Assembly (NCBI RefSeq): GCF_003014485.1
Contig: NZ_PYGA01000006.1
Span: forward strand, 124,001 to 188,000
DNA: 64,000 nt
Direction: 5' to 3'
Source of the DNA: Murinocardiopsis flavida
GTDB taxonomy: Bacteria; Actinomycetota; Actinomycetes; Streptosporangiales; Streptosporangiaceae
The notes under the pieces are model-generated. The model was given only the letters and a program-made list of their open reading frames with translations, was not told where the DNA came from and did no database searches. The first letter of the stretch is position 1, and each line of letters starts with the position of its first letter. A program made the position numbers and the translations under genes. Positions 1 through 9,497 of the stretch are shown piece by piece.

Positions 1-220
1 ACCGGCCGGGATGCGACGGGTGACCAACAACTGCCGACGCGATCGACCCTACTGAGCACCAAGGACGATCGTGTACTCCCCTGTCTCCTATCCGCTCTCG
101 GCGAACCGCGGATCCGGAATCCGTTCCATGCGCGAATCCGGCCGTCTCTCGTCTCCGCCGGAACCCTGCGGCAGCCTTCGTCCGGCCTCGGACTCCGCGC
201 TGCCGAATGTCCGATATGTC
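1..220. other. Non-coding segment downstream of pup, no gene visible
   Basis: In most actinobacteria prcB follows pup on the same strand, so its start would be expected here or just beyond the window edge. I see no proteasome beta-subunit coding sequence on the minus strand within these bases. Nothing else is supported. Confidence 0.4.
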
Positions 221-424
221 TTACTCGCCCCCTTTTTGTACGAATTGCCGGACAAAGTCTTCCGAATTCGACTCGAGCACCTCGTCGATCTCGTCGAGGA
301 TGTCGTCGACGTCCTCGTCGAGCTTCTCGTTGCGCTCCTGGGTCTCGGTGCTCGCCTCGACCTCCTCCACGTCCTCGTCGGAGCGGTGGGCGTGCTTCTG
401 TCCGCCGGTGTCCTTGCTGGCCAT
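221..424 (-). CDS. pup: Prokaryotic ubiquitin-like protein Pup
   Basis: The 67-residue product is Pup, the disordered small protein that PafA attaches through its C-terminal glutamate to lysines of proteins destined for the proteasome. It is rich in Asp/Glu, contains the conserved central helix (around LDEDVDDILDEIDEVLESN) that binds the coiled coil of the ARC/Mpa ATPase, and ends in FVRQFVQKGGE. The encoded Gly-Gly-Glu terminus is already the ligation-competent form, whereas M. tuberculosis Pup ends in Gly-Gly-Gln and must be deamidated by Dop. A GGGAGG Shine-Dalgarno lies 8 nt before the ATG and a likely promoter sits at 455-484. It is separated from dop by a plus-strand enolase-family gene. 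Confidence 0.97.
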   Translation of the reverse strand: MASKDTGGQKHAHRSDEDVEEVEASTETQERNEKLDEDVDDILDEIDEVLESNSEDFVRQFVQKGGE

Positions 425-454
425 CTCCGCAACCTCCCGTTCGGGGCTCTCGCC

Positions 455-484
455 CTAATAGTGGCCATTCAGCGCCGGGCTCAA
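455..484 (-). promoter_or_regulatory. Putative pup promoter
   Basis: On the minus strand TTGAGC (484-479) and TATTAG (460-455) are separated by 18 nt and lie about 30-60 nt upstream of the pup ATG. This fits a housekeeping sigma promoter and suggests pup is transcribed independently of dop, from which it is physically separated here. Confidence 0.45.
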
Positions 485-749
485 CCTTGATCACGGCGCA
501 TCATTTTGGGCACGCTACCCCGTGCCCGACCGTACAGACGTTCCCACCGCGCCAGGGTGGCGCACGCCATACGGCATCGCCTCACATCGAGTAGTCGGCA
601 TGCAGCCCATGGACCCGAGGACCGGCCGGATATCAGCAGGTGAGCACCTGTCGGCGGGATCCCCGGGCGCCACGGCCGCGCGCCGGCGGCCCGTTCCCCG
701 TGGCGCCGCGGGCACCGGCGTCCGTCCACCTATCAGGAGGAGCAGCACT

Positions 750-1964
750 GTGAAGATCACCGACGTCAAGGTCATCGTCGCGTCCCCCGGCCGCAACTAC
801 GCGACCCTGAAGATCACCACCGATGACGGGCTGGTCGGGTGGGGCGACGCCACCCTCAACGGCCGCGAGCTGGCCGTGGCCGCCTACCTGCGCGACCATG
901 TGGGCCCGCTGCTGATCGGGAAGGACGCGCACCGGATCGGCGACATCTGGCAGTACCTGTACCAGGGCGGGTACTGGCGGCGCGGCCCCGTGACGATGAC
1001 GGCGATCGCCGCCGTGGACGTCGCGCTGTGGGACATCAAGGGCAAGGCCGCCGGGCTGCCCGTGTACCAGCTCCTCGGCGGCGCCGCGCGCGACGGTGTC
1101 ACGGTGTACGGCCACGCCAACGGCGCCGACGTCCCGGAGCTGCTCGCGGACGTGCAGCGGTTCGTCGACGCGGGGTACCGGGCGGTGCGGGTGCAGACCG
1201 CCGTCCCCGGCCTGGAACGGACCTACGGCATGGGCGGCAACAGCACCGACGTCACCTACGAGCCGGCCGACGGCGCGCTGCCGAGCGAGCACGTGTGGGA
1301 GACCGGGCCCTACCTGGACCATCTGCCGAAGGTGGTGGCGGCGGTGCGCGCGGAGTTCGGCTATGGGGTGCACCTGCTGCACGACGTGCACCACCGGCTG
1401 TCGCCCATCGAGGCGGGGAGGTTGGGCCGGTCGCTGGAGCCGTACCGGATGTTCTGGATCGAGGACGCGACCCCCGCGGAGGACCAGGAGGCGTTCCGGC
1501 TGATCCGGCAGCACACCACGACCCCGCTGGCGGTGGGCGAGGTGTTCAACTCGATCTGGGACTGCCAGCACCTGATCACGAACCGGCTGATCGACTACAT
1601 CCGCACGTCCGTCTCGCACACCGGCGGCATCACGCACCTGCGCCGGGTGTTCGACCTGGCGCACCTGTACGGGGTGCGGTCGGGGTCGCACGGAGCGGGC
1701 GACCTGTCGCCGATCTCGTTCGCAGCGGCGCTCCACCTCGACCTGGCGATCCCGAACTTCGGGATGCAGGAGTACATGGGGCATCTGCCGCCGTGGGACG
1801 AGGTGTTCTCGGTGGGCTACGAGTTCGCCGACGGCCTGTTCCACCCCGGCGACGCCGCCGGGCTCGGCGTGGACTTCGACGAGGCCGCCGCCGAGCGGTT
1901 CCCGTACGAGCCGAGGTACCTGCCGGTAAACCGGCTGCGCGACGGCTCGATGCACGACTGGTAG
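750..1964 (+). CDS. D-mannonate dehydratase / RspA-like enolase-superfamily protein
   Basis: The 404-residue product belongs to the ManD (RspA, 'starvation-sensing') branch of the enolase superfamily, whose best known reaction is dehydration of D-mannonate or D-gluconate; some members have little activity. The N-terminal capping domain (about 1-120) is followed by a TIM barrel. Metal-ligand regions are visible as [19 protein letters not shown] and VGEVFNS, and the C-terminal QEYMGH segment is typical. The length matches the family. GTG at 750 is chosen because AGGAGG lies at 735-740; the frame stays open further upstream but has no similar support. It is inserted between pup and dop on the opposite strand, so its link to the proteasome is positional only. 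Substrate is not deducible. Confidence 0.87.
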   Translation: MKITDVKVIVASPGRNYATLKITTDDGLVGWGDATLNGRELAVAAYLRDHVGPLLIGKDAHRIGDIWQYLYQGGYWRRGPVTMTAIAAVDVALWDIKGKAAGLPVYQLLGGAARDGVTVYGHANGADVPELLADVQRFVDAGYRAVRVQTAVPGLERTYGMGGNSTDVTYEPADGALPSEHVWETGPYLDHLPKVVAAVRAEFGYGVHLLHDVHHRLSPIEAGRLGRSLEPYRMFWIEDATPAEDQEAFRLIRQHTTTPLAVGEVFNSIWDCQHLITNRLIDYIRTSVSHTGGITHLRRVFDLAHLYGVRSGSHGAGDLSPISFAAALHLDLAIPNFGMQEYMGHLPPWDEVFSVGYEFADGLFHPGDAAGLGVDFDEAAAERFPYEPRYLPVNRLRDGSMHDW

Positions 1965-1974
1965 CCGGTGCGCC

Positions 1975-2002
1975 GGGCCGGCGCGGAGCCCCGCGCCGGC
2001 CC
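1975..2002. terminator. Bidirectional hairpin between convergent genes
   Basis: A perfect 12-bp stem (GGGCCGGCGCGG and its complement) with a 4-nt loop lies between the stop codons of the enolase-family gene (1964) and dop (2011). No U-tract follows, as is common in GC-rich actinomycetes. Confidence 0.6.
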
Positions 2003-2010
2003 GGCCGGGC

Positions 2011-3531
2011 TCAGCCGCGCCCGCCGGAGAGCGCCGCGACGAGGTCGGCCGCTGTCGCGCAGCGGTCGAGGAGGCCGCCGACGTGCTCCTTGGTGCCGCG
2101 CTGGGGTTCGAGGGTGGGGACGCGCTGGAGGGAGTCGTACCCGGGCAGGTCGAATATGACGGAGTCCCACGAGGCGGCGGCGACGGAATCGGAGTACTTG
2201 GCGAGGCAGCGCCCGCGGAAGTAGGCGCGGGTGTCCTCGGGCGGTTCGGTGATGGCGTGCTCGACGTCGGCGGGGTCGAGCAGGCGCCGCATGCGACCGC
2301 GCGCGACCAGCCGGTTGTACAGCCCGCGCTCGGGGCGGACGTCGGAGTACTGGAGGTCGACCAACTGGAGGCGGTGGTGGCCCCAGCCGATGTCGTCGCG
2401 CGAGCGGTAGCCCTCGAGGAGCTTGAGCTTGGCGACCCAGTCGAGCTGGTCGGCGAGGCGCATGGGGTCGTCGTCGAGGGTGTCGAGGACGCTCTGCCAG
2501 CGGGTGAGGATGTCGGCGGTGTCGGGGGCGACGTCGGCGCCGAATCGGTCCTCGACGTACTTGCGCGCCTGGTCGAGGTACTCGCGCTGGATCTGGACGG
2601 CGGTCATGCGGCGGCCGTCGCGCAGCCGCGCGGTGTGGGTGAGGCCGGGGTCGTGCGAGAACGCGCGCAGGTCGGCGACCGGGGTCTCCATCGACAGGTC
2701 GACGGAGAGGAAGCCGTCCTCGATCATGGCGAGCACGAGCGAGGTGGTGCCGAGCTTGAGGTAGGTCGAGATCTCGCTCATGTTGGCGTCGCCGATGATG
2801 ACGTGCAGCCGCCGGTATTTGTCGGGGTCGGCGTGCGGCTCGTCGCGGGTGTTGATGATGGGCCGCTTGAGGGTGGTCTCAAGGCCGACCTCGACCTCGA
2901 AGAAGTCGGCGCGCTGGCTGATCTGGAACCCGGGGTCGCGGCCATCGGCGCCGAGGCCCACCCGCCCCGCCCCGCACACGACCTGGCGGGACGTGAAGAA
3001 CGGGACGAGGTGCCTCACGATGTCGCCGAACGCGGTGGAGCGGCGCATCAGGTAGTTCTCGTGGCAGCCGTAGGACGCGCCCTTGTTGTCGGTGTTGTTC
3101 TTGTAGAGCTGGATGGGCTCGGCGCCGGGGACGGCGGAGGCGCGTTGGGCGGCGTCGGCCATGACGTGCTCGCCGGCCTTGTCCCACAGCACGGCGTCGC
3201 GCGGGTTGGTGACCTCGGGCGCGGAGTACTCGGGGTGGGCGTGGTCGACGTAGAGGCGCGCGCCGTTGGTGAGGATGATGTTGGCGAGGCCGAGGTCCTC
3301 GTCGGTGAGCTGGGTGGGGTCGGCGACCTCGCGGGCGAGGTCGAAGCCGCGTGCGTCGCGCAGCGGGTTCTCCTCCTCGAAGTCCCACCGGGCCTTGCGG
3401 GCTCGTGCGGCCGTCGCCGCCAGGTAGGCGTTGACCACCTGGGTGGAGGACACCATCGCGTTGGCACCGGGGTTGCCGGGGACGGAGATCCCGTACTCGG
3501 TCTCGATGCCCATGATCCGCCGAACACTCAT
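2011..3531 (-). CDS. dop: Proteasome accessory factor Dop (Pup deamidase/depupylase)
   Basis: The 506-residue product is Dop, the glutamine-synthetase-fold enzyme that removes Pup from substrates and, where Pup ends in Gln, deamidates it. The N-terminus carries the nucleotide/metal motif GIETEYG, followed by the Dop-specific loop region (about 40-70) that distinguishes it from PafA, and the conserved stretches [20 protein letters not shown] (about 140-160) and GDANMSE. Length is normal for Dop. The start at [10 protein letters not shown] gives the usual N-terminus; a second ATG six codons later is an alternative because no well-spaced Shine-Dalgarno distinguishes them. Since Pup here ends in Glu, its main role is probably depupylation. 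An aldo/keto reductase gene separates it from arc. Confidence 0.95.
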   Translation of the reverse strand: MSVRRIMGIETEYGISVPGNPGANAMVSSTQVVNAYLAATAARARKARWDFEEENPLRDARGFDLAREVADPTQLTDEDLGLANIILTNGARLYVDHAHPEYSAPEVTNPRDAVLWDKAGEHVMADAAQRASAVPGAEPIQLYKNNTDNKGASYGCHENYLMRRSTAFGDIVRHLVPFFTSRQVVCGAGRVGLGADGRDPGFQISQRADFFEVEVGLETTLKRPIINTRDEPHADPDKYRRLHVIIGDANMSEISTYLKLGTTSLVLAMIEDGFLSVDLSMETPVADLRAFSHDPGLTHTARLRDGRRMTAVQIQREYLDQARKYVEDRFGADVAPDTADILTRWQSVLDTLDDDPMRLADQLDWVAKLKLLEGYRSRDDIGWGHHRLQLVDLQYSDVRPERGLYNRLVARGRMRRLLDPADVEHAITEPPEDTRAYFRGRCLAKYSDSVAAASWDSVIFDLPGYDSLQRVPTLEPQRGTKEHVGGLLDRCATAADLVAALSGGRG

Positions 3532-3952
3532 ACTCCGAAGAGTATCCACCGGCGGCGACTCTTCAATGCTGCCCGCGCGATTGTGGCCGAAGTGCCGTCC
3601 CGCCGGGCGCGCCGCGCCCGCCCCGGGACCCGGCTCCAGGGGGCCTGCTCCGTGGGCCTGCCCCGGGTGCCCGCACCGGGCGCAGGCTCCGGGATCCCCG
3701 CTCCGCGATCCTGCTCCGGGCGCCCTCCGCCCCCTCTCCCGGACGGGCCGCCCCCTCCCCCGGACGGGAGGGCCGGGGGTGCGGGAGGGCCGGCGGCGCG
3801 GTCCCCGGCGCCCCGGCGGACGGCGGCGCCGGTGTCCCGGCCGCGCACCGGCTGAGGGACTCCGGGACGCGGGGGTTGACCTGGAGTGCGCTCCAGATCC
3901 CAGACTTCCGGGCAGCGCCCGCATTCAGCGGGCGGGCGACGGGAGGATCCCC
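3532..3952. other. Divergent intergenic region (dop / aldo-keto reductase)
   Basis: This 421-bp stretch holds the start region of dop, a Pro/Gly-codon-like GC-rich part with two 18-nt near-identical direct repeats (from about 3730 and 3750, CCCCCTC-type followed by GGACGGG), and the MerR-type promoter of the following gene. No gene is supported. Confidence 0.5.
3876..3906 (+). promoter_or_regulatory. MerR-type promoter with 19-bp spacer and dyad
   Basis: TTGACC (3876-3881) and CAGACT (3901-3906) are separated by 19 bp, and the spacer carries the inverted repeat CTGGAG-TGCG-CTCCAG (3881-3896). An over-long spacer with a central dyad is the hallmark of promoters activated by MerR-family regulators by DNA untwisting. 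It drives the aldo/keto reductase whose ATG is about 50 nt downstream. No merR gene lies in this window, so the regulator must act in trans. Confidence 0.8.
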
Positions 3953-4939
3953 ATGAAGTACCGCACCATCGGCACCGCCCCGGAGACCCGCCGCGAGGTC
4001 AGCGTCCTCGCCCTCGGCGCGATGCTGTTCGGGTCGAGGACCGACGAGAAGACGTCCTTCGCGATCCTGGACCGCTACGTCGAGGCCGGGGGCACCTTCA
4101 TCGACACCAGCGACAACTACGCGTTCTGGGTCGACGGCGGCCAGGGCGGGCACAGTGAGGAGCTGCTGGGCCGGTGGCTGCGCAGCAGCGGCGCGGGCGG
4201 CGAGGTGGTGATCGCCACCAAGCTGGGCGCGCGGCCGCTGGCGCCCGGCACCGGCTTCGTCGACAACCCGGAAGGTCTGTCGGCGAAGGTGATCAGGGAG
4301 GCCGCCGAACGCAGCATGGAGCGGCTCGGAGTCGATCGGCTCGACCTGCTGTACGCGCACATCGAGGACCGTACGGTGACAGTGAGCGAGACCGTAGAAG
4401 GCTTCGCCGCTCTGGTCGCGGAGGGGACGGTCGGCCTGCTCGGCGTGAGCAACCACGCGGTGTGGCGGGTCGAGCGGGCCCGCGCGGTCGCCGCGGCGGC
4501 CGGTCTGCCGGGGTACGAGGTCGCGCAGTACCAGCACAGCTACCTCCGTCCGCGCTCGGACGTCGCCACGCCGATGTTCCCCGACGGGAACCTCGGCTCG
4601 GCGGGCGCCGAGATGACCACCTACCTGCGCGCCGAACCCGGGATGACCCTGGTGGCGTACTCGCCGCTGCTGGGCGGCGCCTACACGCGGGAGGACCGGC
4701 CGCTCCCGCCGGACTACGACCACCCGGGCACACCGGCCCGGCTGGCGGTGCTGCGGGAGATCGCGAAGGAGACAGGGGCGAGCCCGAACCAGGTGGTCCT
4801 CGCGTGGCAGATCGGCGGGAACCTCCCCATCATCCCCTTGGCGGGCGCGTCGTCGGTGGCGCAACTGGAGGAGAACCTCGCGGCGGTCGACCTCGACCTG
4901 ACAGCGGACCAGAGGGCCCGCCTGGACGCCGCCCAGTAG
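3953..4939 (+). CDS. Aldo/keto reductase
   Basis: The 328-residue product is a TIM-barrel NADPH-dependent oxidoreductase of the aldo/keto reductase superfamily. The catalytic tetrad regions are visible: Asp and Tyr in TFIDTSDNYAFW, Lys in VIATKLG and His in LLYAHIEDR; the cofactor-binding C-terminal part includes IPLAGASS. ATG at 3953 is preceded by GGGAGG (3941-3946). Upstream lies a MerR-type promoter, so expression is probably induced by a small molecule or thiol/oxidative stress sensed by a distant MerR protein. Position between dop and arc is unusual for the Pup locus. The substrate cannot be predicted. Confidence 0.92.
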   Translation: MKYRTIGTAPETRREVSVLALGAMLFGSRTDEKTSFAILDRYVEAGGTFIDTSDNYAFWVDGGQGGHSEELLGRWLRSSGAGGEVVIATKLGARPLAPGTGFVDNPEGLSAKVIREAAERSMERLGVDRLDLLYAHIEDRTVTVSETVEGFAALVAEGTVGLLGVSNHAVWRVERARAVAAAAGLPGYEVAQYQHSYLRPRSDVATPMFPDGNLGSAGAEMTTYLRAEPGMTLVAYSPLLGGAYTREDRPLPPDYDHPGTPARLAVLREIAKETGASPNQVVLAWQIGGNLPIIPLAGASSVAQLEENLAAVDLDLTADQRARLDAAQ

Positions 4940-5026
4940 CCAGGACGCCTCCCCCACCCCGGCCACGAGCGGTCGGCGGCGCCCGGTGACCGCGCGCCCC
5001 GGCGGAACCGGTGTCCTGGAACGCGA

Positions 5027-5058
5027 AGGGGCCCGCCGGGTTGCTCCGGCGGGCCCCT
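5027..5058 (-). terminator. Terminator hairpin of arc
   Basis: A perfect 13-bp stem (AGGGGCCCGCCGG with its complement) and 6-nt loop begins 12 nt beyond the arc stop codon. It also separates arc from the convergent aldo/keto reductase gene. No U-tract is present. Confidence 0.7.
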
Positions 5059-5070
5059 CACTGCGCGGTC

Positions 5071-6831
5071 CTACAGGTACTGGCCGGTGTTGGCGACGGT
5101 GTCGATGGAGCGGCCGGAGTCGGCGCCCTTCTTGCCGGAGACCAGGGTCCGGATGTAGACGATGCGCTCGCCCTTCTTGCCGGAGATGCGCGCCCAGTCG
5201 TCGGGGTTGGTGGTGTTGGGGAGGTCCTCGTTCTCGCTGAACTCGTCGACGCACGCCTGGAGGAGGTGCGCCACGCGCAGGCCCTTGGCCTGGTGCTCGA
5301 TGAACGCCTTGATGGCCATCTTCTTGGCGCGGTCGACGATGTTCTGGATCATCGCGCCGGAGTTGAAGTCCTTGAAGTAGAGGACTTCCTTGTCGCCGTT
5401 GGCGTAGGTCACCTCGAGGAAGCGGTTCTCCTCGGTCTCGGTGTACATGCGCTCGACGACCCGCTGGATCATGGCGTCGACCGCGGCCTGCTCCGAACCG
5501 CCGTGCTCGCCGAGGTCGTCGGCGTGCAGCGGCAGGCTCTTGGTGATGTACTTCGAGAAGATGTCCTTGGCCGCCTCGGCGTCGGGGCGCTCGATCTTGA
5601 TCTTGACGTCGAGCCGGCCGGGCCGCAGGATCGCGGGGTCGATCATGTCCTCGCGGTTGGAGGCGCCGATGACGATGACGTTCTCCAACCCCTCGACCCC
5701 GTCGATCTCGCTGAGGAGCTGGGGCACGATGGTGTTCTCGACATCGCTGGACACCCCGGACCCGCGGGTGCGGAAGATGGAGTCCATCTCGTCGAAGAAC
5801 ACGATGACGGGGTTGCCCTCGCCCGCTTTCTCGCGGGCGCGCTGGAAGACCAGGCGGATGTGCCGCTCGGTCTCGCCGACGTACTTGTTCAGCAGCTCGG
5901 GGCCCTTGATGTTGAGGAAGAAGCTCTTGCCGACATCGGTGCCGGTGCGCTCGGCGACGCGCTTGGACAGCGAGTTGGCGACCGCCTTGGCGATGAGGGT
6001 CTTGCCGCATCCGGGGGGACCGTAGAGCAGGACGCCCTTGGGCGGGCGGAGCTCGTGCTCGTAGAACAGCTCCTTGTGCAGGTAGGGGAGTTCCACGGCG
6101 TCGCGGATGAGTTCGATCTGGCCGCTGAGTCCGCCGATGTCGTTGTAGGCGATGTCGGGGACCTCTTCGAGGATGAGCTCCTCGACCTCGGACTTGGGGA
6201 TGCGCTCGTAGGCGTAGCCGGAGCGCGATTCCAGCAGCAGGGAGTCGCCGGCGCGCAGCGGTGCGTCGCGCAGCGGCTCGGCGAGCCGGATGATCTTCTC
6301 TTCGTCGTGGTTGGAGATGACGAGGGCGCGCTCGCCGTCCTCAAGGAGCTCCTTGAGCATGACGACTTCGCCGACGGTCTCGAACGAGCTGGCCTCGACG
6401 ATGTTGAACGCCTCGTTCAGCATGACCTCCTGGCCACGCTGGAGCGCGTCGACGTCGACGGAGGGGCTGACGTTGACGCGCATCTTGCGCCCGTTGGTGA
6501 AGATCTCCACGGTGTCGTCGTCGCGCGCCTGGAGGAACACGCCGAATCCGGACGGTGGTTGGGCCAGCCGGTCGACCTCCTCCTTGAGGGCGACGATCTG
6601 GTCGCGGGCCTCCTTCAGCGTTGAGACGAGGCGTTCGTTCTGCCCGTTCGCGGCCGCCAGGCTGGCTTGCGCCTCGCGGAGCCGGTCTTCGAGCAGCCGC
6701 ACGTGGCGGGGAGAATCGGCGAGCTTCCGCCGGGCAACGCTGAGCTCCTTCTCCAGGTAGGAAACCTGCGCGGTCAGGTCTGCGACTTCACGGTCGCGCT
6801 CGGCTTGACTCTGGTCGTCGCGGTCGGCCAC
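5071..6831 (-). CDS. arc: Proteasomal ATPase ARC/Mpa
   Basis: The product (586 residues from the preferred start) is the AAA+ ring ATPase that recognises Pup, unfolds pupylated proteins and feeds them to the 20S proteasome. It has an N-terminal coiled coil (about 5-75) that binds Pup, a tandem OB region (about 80-230), and an AAA domain with Walker A GPPGCGKT and Walker [13 protein letters not shown]. The C-terminus is GQYL, matching the penultimate-Tyr motif that docks into the proteasome alpha ring. The frame is open from a GTG at 6840, but GGGAGG overlaps that codon; the GTG at 6831 is 8 nt downstream of the same Shine-Dalgarno and is preferred. trmI lies upstream on the same strand. Confidence 0.97.
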   Translation of the reverse strand: MADRDDQSQAERDREVADLTAQVSYLEKELSVARRKLADSPRHVRLLEDRLREAQASLAAANGQNERLVSTLKEARDQIVALKEEVDRLAQPPSGFGVFLQARDDDTVEIFTNGRKMRVNVSPSVDVDALQRGQEVMLNEAFNIVEASSFETVGEVVMLKELLEDGERALVISNHDEEKIIRLAEPLRDAPLRAGDSLLLESRSGYAYERIPKSEVEELILEEVPDIAYNDIGGLSGQIELIRDAVELPYLHKELFYEHELRPPKGVLLYGPPGCGKTLIAKAVANSLSKRVAERTGTDVGKSFFLNIKGPELLNKYVGETERHIRLVFQRAREKAGEGNPVIVFFDEMDSIFRTRGSGVSSDVENTIVPQLLSEIDGVEGLENVIVIGASNREDMIDPAILRPGRLDVKIKIERPDAEAAKDIFSKYITKSLPLHADDLGEHGGSEQAAVDAMIQRVVERMYTETEENRFLEVTYANGDKEVLYFKDFNSGAMIQNIVDRAKKMAIKAFIEHQAKGLRVAHLLQACVDEFSENEDLPNTTNPDDWARISGKKGERIVYIRTLVSGKKGADSGRSIDTVANTGQYL

Positions 6832-7001
6832 GTCCGCCACCTCCCTATGAAGAGGACGACTACTCGGAACCCTACCTATCCACGGACTATTCCTAACCTG
6901 TCCGCGGGTTGCAGTGTCGTAGGGCCCTCTGTTCGATCTTGTAAAGACCTAGCTCATCCGGGGGCGGACACGCCAGGCGTAATGAGAAAGTAACGTCCTG
7001 T

Positions 7002-8009
7002 CTATGCTCCGTGTCCGGATTCCGGGATTCTTGGCGCGCCGTCGGTGACCTCCTGGCCGGGGGCGGTCTCCTTGCCGTCGGTGACCTCCCGGCCGGGGGC
7101 GGCCTCCTTGCCGCCGGCGCCTTCCTGTCCGGGGGCGGTGCCCGCTGCCTTGAAGTCGTCGCCGTAGGCGCCCTTCGCGGGCCGGCGGCGGCGCTCGGGC
7201 ACCACGGCGCCGTCGGCGATGCGCCGGGCGGTGACCAGGAACCCGGTGTGGCCGATCATGCGGTGGTCGGGTCGGACGGCGAGCCCTTCGACGTGCCAGC
7301 CGCGGACCATGGTCTCGAAGGCGTGCGGTTCGTAGAACGAGCCGTGTTCGCGCAGCGCCTCGACGATCCGCGAGACCTGGGTGGTGGTGGCGACGTAGGC
7401 GCACAGCAGCCCGCCGGGGATCATGGCCTTCGCGACGGGGTCGAGGCATTCCCAGGGGGCGAGCATGTCGAGGACGACCCGGTCGACCTCGGTGTCGGTG
7501 AGGCTGTCGGCGAGGTCGCCGACGGTGAGGGTCCACGCCGGGTGCTCGTGTCCGAAGTAGCGCTCGACGTTGGTGCGCGCGATGTCGGCGAAGTCCGCGC
7601 GGCGCTCGTAGGAGGACACCCGCCCGGTGTCGCCCACGGCGCGCAGCAGCCAGCACGACAGCCCGCCGGATCCGGCACCGGCCTCGACCACGCGGGCGCC
7701 GGGGAAGATGTCGGCCTGCGCGAGGATCTGCGCGGCGTCCTTGGGGTACACGATCGTGGCGCCGCGCTTCATCGACAGGGTGAAGTCGGCGAGGAGGGGC
7801 CGCAGCGCGATGTAGGCGGTGCCGGAGGACGCGCGGACGACGCTGCCCTCGGGCTGCCCGATGAGCTCGTCGTGGTCGACGCGGCCCCGGTGGGTGTGGA
7901 ACGCCGAGCCGGCGCGCAGGGTGATGGTGTGCATCCGGCCCTTGGGGTCGGTGAGCTGCACGGTGTCGCCGTCGCCGAAGGGTCCTCGGCGGCCGTGGAT
8001 GCCGGTCAC
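7002..8009 (-). CDS. trmI: tRNA (adenine-58-N1)-methyltransferase TrmI
   Basis: The 335-residue product methylates N1 of A58 in the tRNA T-loop using S-adenosylmethionine; the family acts as a homotetramer. The N-terminal small domain precedes a Rossmann fold with the SAM motif VVEAGAGSGGLS (about 105-120) and the GATIVYPKDAAQIL segment typical of actinobacterial TrmI. It starts with GTG, with GAGGAA about 10 nt upstream. The last about 45 residues are a Gly/Glu/Lys/Pro-rich tail made of 12-residue repeats (APGQEVTDG-like) not needed for the catalytic fold. Position upstream of arc matches the M. tuberculosis order. Confidence 0.95.
   Translation of the reverse strand: MTGIHGRRGPFGDGDTVQLTDPKGRMHTITLRAGSAFHTHRGRVDHDELIGQPEGSVVRASSGTAYIALRPLLADFTLSMKRGATIVYPKDAAQILAQADIFPGARVVEAGAGSGGLSCWLLRAVGDTGRVSSYERRADFADIARTNVERYFGHEHPAWTLTVGDLADSLTDTEVDRVVLDMLAPWECLDPVAKAMIPGGLLCAYVATTTQVSRIVEALREHGSFYEPHAFETMVRGWHVEGLAVRPDHRMIGHTGFLVTARRIADGAVVPERRRRPAKGAYGDDFKAAGTAPGQEGAGGKEAAPGREVTDGKETAPGQEVTDGAPRIPESGHGA
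7041..7142. repeat. 36-bp tandem repeat in the 3' end of trmI
   Basis: Two 36-bp copies (7041-7076 and 7077-7112), differing at only two positions, are followed by a degenerate partial copy to about 7142. The period is a multiple of three, so copy-number changes keep the trmI frame and lengthen or shorten the charged C-terminal tail. Confidence 0.85.
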
Positions 8010-8160
8010 GTGTACTCGTTCCTCGTCTCGGAAAGCGGCTCGTTGCGGGGATGGACGGTCATTCAGCGTATCCGTCCTGGTGGGGGGTGACGTAATCAGC
8101 GGCGGGCCGCGCGCTCCACTAGGTTGAGGGGCACATCACAGCGGAAAGGCTGCACACGCG

Positions 8161-8937
8161 ATGCAAGAGAATGCGCCCACGGTGGGGCTGGGGATCGACA
8201 TCGGCGGGAGCGGGATCAAGGGGGCCCCCGTCGACCTGCGCACCGGTGAGTTCATCGTGGACCGGGTGAAGGCGGCGACCCCGCAGCCGTCGCTTCCGGC
8301 GGCGGTCGCCAAGACGGTCGCCGAGATCGCCTCGGGGTTCCCCGACCACGCGGGGCCGGACGCCCCCCTCGGTGTCACGTTCCCCGCGCCGATCCAGCAC
8401 GGGGTCGCGCGCACCGCCGCCAACGTCGACCGGTCGTGGATCGGGACTAACGTCGAGGAACTGCTCGCCGAGGCGACCGGGCGCCGGGTGTGCGCGGTGA
8501 ACGACGCCGACGCCGCCGCGGTGGCGGAGCACCGCTACGGTGCCGCCCGCGACGCCGACGGGGTCGTCCTGATGACGACCCTGGGCACCGGGATCGGCAC
8601 GGCGCTGCTGGTGGGCGGCAGGCTGGTGCCCAACACCGAACTGGGCCACCTGGAGGTCGACGGGTTCGACGCGGAGACCCGGGCGGCGTCGAGCGTCAAG
8701 GACCGGGAGGGCCTGTCGTACGAGGAGTGGGCGACGGAGCGGTTGCAGCGCTACTACTCGGTGCTGGAGGCGCTGCTGTGGCCGGACCTGATCGTGGTGG
8801 GCGGCGGGGTGAGCCGGGACTCCGACAAGTTCCTGCCGCTGCTGCGGCTGCGGGCGCCGATCGTGCCCGCGCAGCTGCGCAACACGGCGGGGATCGTGGG
8901 CGCGGCGATCCTGGCCGCCGAGCGGACGGCCGGCTGA
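8161..8937 (+). CDS. ppgK: Polyphosphate glucokinase (ROK family)
   Basis: The 258-residue product phosphorylates glucose using inorganic polyphosphate (and in many homologues ATP). The N-terminal phosphate motif [12 protein letters not shown], the sugar/metal region [15 protein letters not shown] and the adenosine/phosphate motif [11 protein letters not shown] identify the PpgK branch of the ROK family, and the length is typical. A TAGGTT -10 like element occurs at 8119-8124 and an AAAGG is just upstream of the ATG. It is divergent from trmI and convergent with a small hypothetical gene. Confidence 0.95.
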   Translation: MQENAPTVGLGIDIGGSGIKGAPVDLRTGEFIVDRVKAATPQPSLPAAVAKTVAEIASGFPDHAGPDAPLGVTFPAPIQHGVARTAANVDRSWIGTNVEELLAEATGRRVCAVNDADAAAVAEHRYGAARDADGVVLMTTLGTGIGTALLVGGRLVPNTELGHLEVDGFDAETRAASSVKDREGLSYEEWATERLQRYYSVLEALLWPDLIVVGGGVSRDSDKFLPLLRLRAPIVPAQLRNTAGIVGAAILAAERTAG

Positions 8938-8959
8938 CCGGCTGACGCGCGGCGAGGGG

Positions 8960-9349
8960 TCAGGCCGCGAGCAGCCGGACGATGCGGCGCGCGGCTCCGG
9001 CGGGGTCGGCGGCGGGGGTGAGGGGGCACAGGGCGGGACCGCTCTCACCGGGGTGGCGCAGCCACCACCACAGCCGGCCCCGGTGGGGGCGCAGCACGGC
9101 CTGCTGGACGCGGTGCGCGGGCCCGCCGCCGATGGCGTTGACCGCACCGACGGCGGGATCGGTGCGCGCCGCGAGGCCGCGGGAATGGAGTTCGACGGTG
9201 AGGCTGCCGGCGGCGTGCAGCCACGGAATTTCCGCGGAATCCGGCGAACCGGGCGAAAAGCGCGATGAAGAATTGTCAAGCGCGTGGCCGGGTGCGGCCA
9301 GTCTCGGCTGACCCGAAGGCGGGGTTTCCGGTGCCGCCGGGATGTTCAT
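8960..9349 (-). CDS. Hypothetical protein with Trp-rich C-terminal module
   Basis: The 129-residue product has a Pro/Ser-rich N-terminal half and a C-terminal module GRLWWWLRHPGES followed by PAGAARRIVRLLAA. I do not recognise a named domain. The compact Trp-rich C-terminus resembles small actinomycete proteins found next to XRE-TPR regulators (inference from memory, not searched). The ATG at 9349 has GGGAGG 10 nt upstream; longer in-frame starts at 9373 and 9466 exist but the latter runs into the divergent promoter. It is divergent from the XRE-TPR gene, separated by 148 bp. Confidence 0.6.
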   Translation of the reverse strand: MNIPAAPETPPSGQPRLAAPGHALDNSSSRFSPGSPDSAEIPWLHAAGSLTVELHSRGLAARTDPAVGAVNAIGGGPAHRVQQAVLRPHRGRLWWWLRHPGESGPALCPLTPAADPAGAARRIVRLLAA

Positions 9350-9485
9350 TCGCGCCGATCCTCCCGAATTCATGGGACTTCCGTCCCTTGACCCTGCCTT
9401 AGATCGGTGCTTTGGAGTACCGATATGCGGACCACGCATAGCGCAATTTCTTTTACACATAGCCACGCGTCGCAGGTGAAGTCCC

Positions 9486-9491
9486 TAATCT
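9486..9491 (+). promoter_or_regulatory. -10 element of a leaderless transcript (XRE-TPR gene)
   Basis: TAATCT lies 6 nt before the ATG at 9498, placing the transcription start at or next to the initiation codon. No Shine-Dalgarno precedes the ATG, which supports leaderless initiation. Confidence 0.6.
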
Positions 9492-9497
9492 GGGCGC

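Noticed and set aside
1-220. prcB start downstream of pup
   Set aside because: No beta-subunit-like coding sequence is visible; it must begin outside the window if present.
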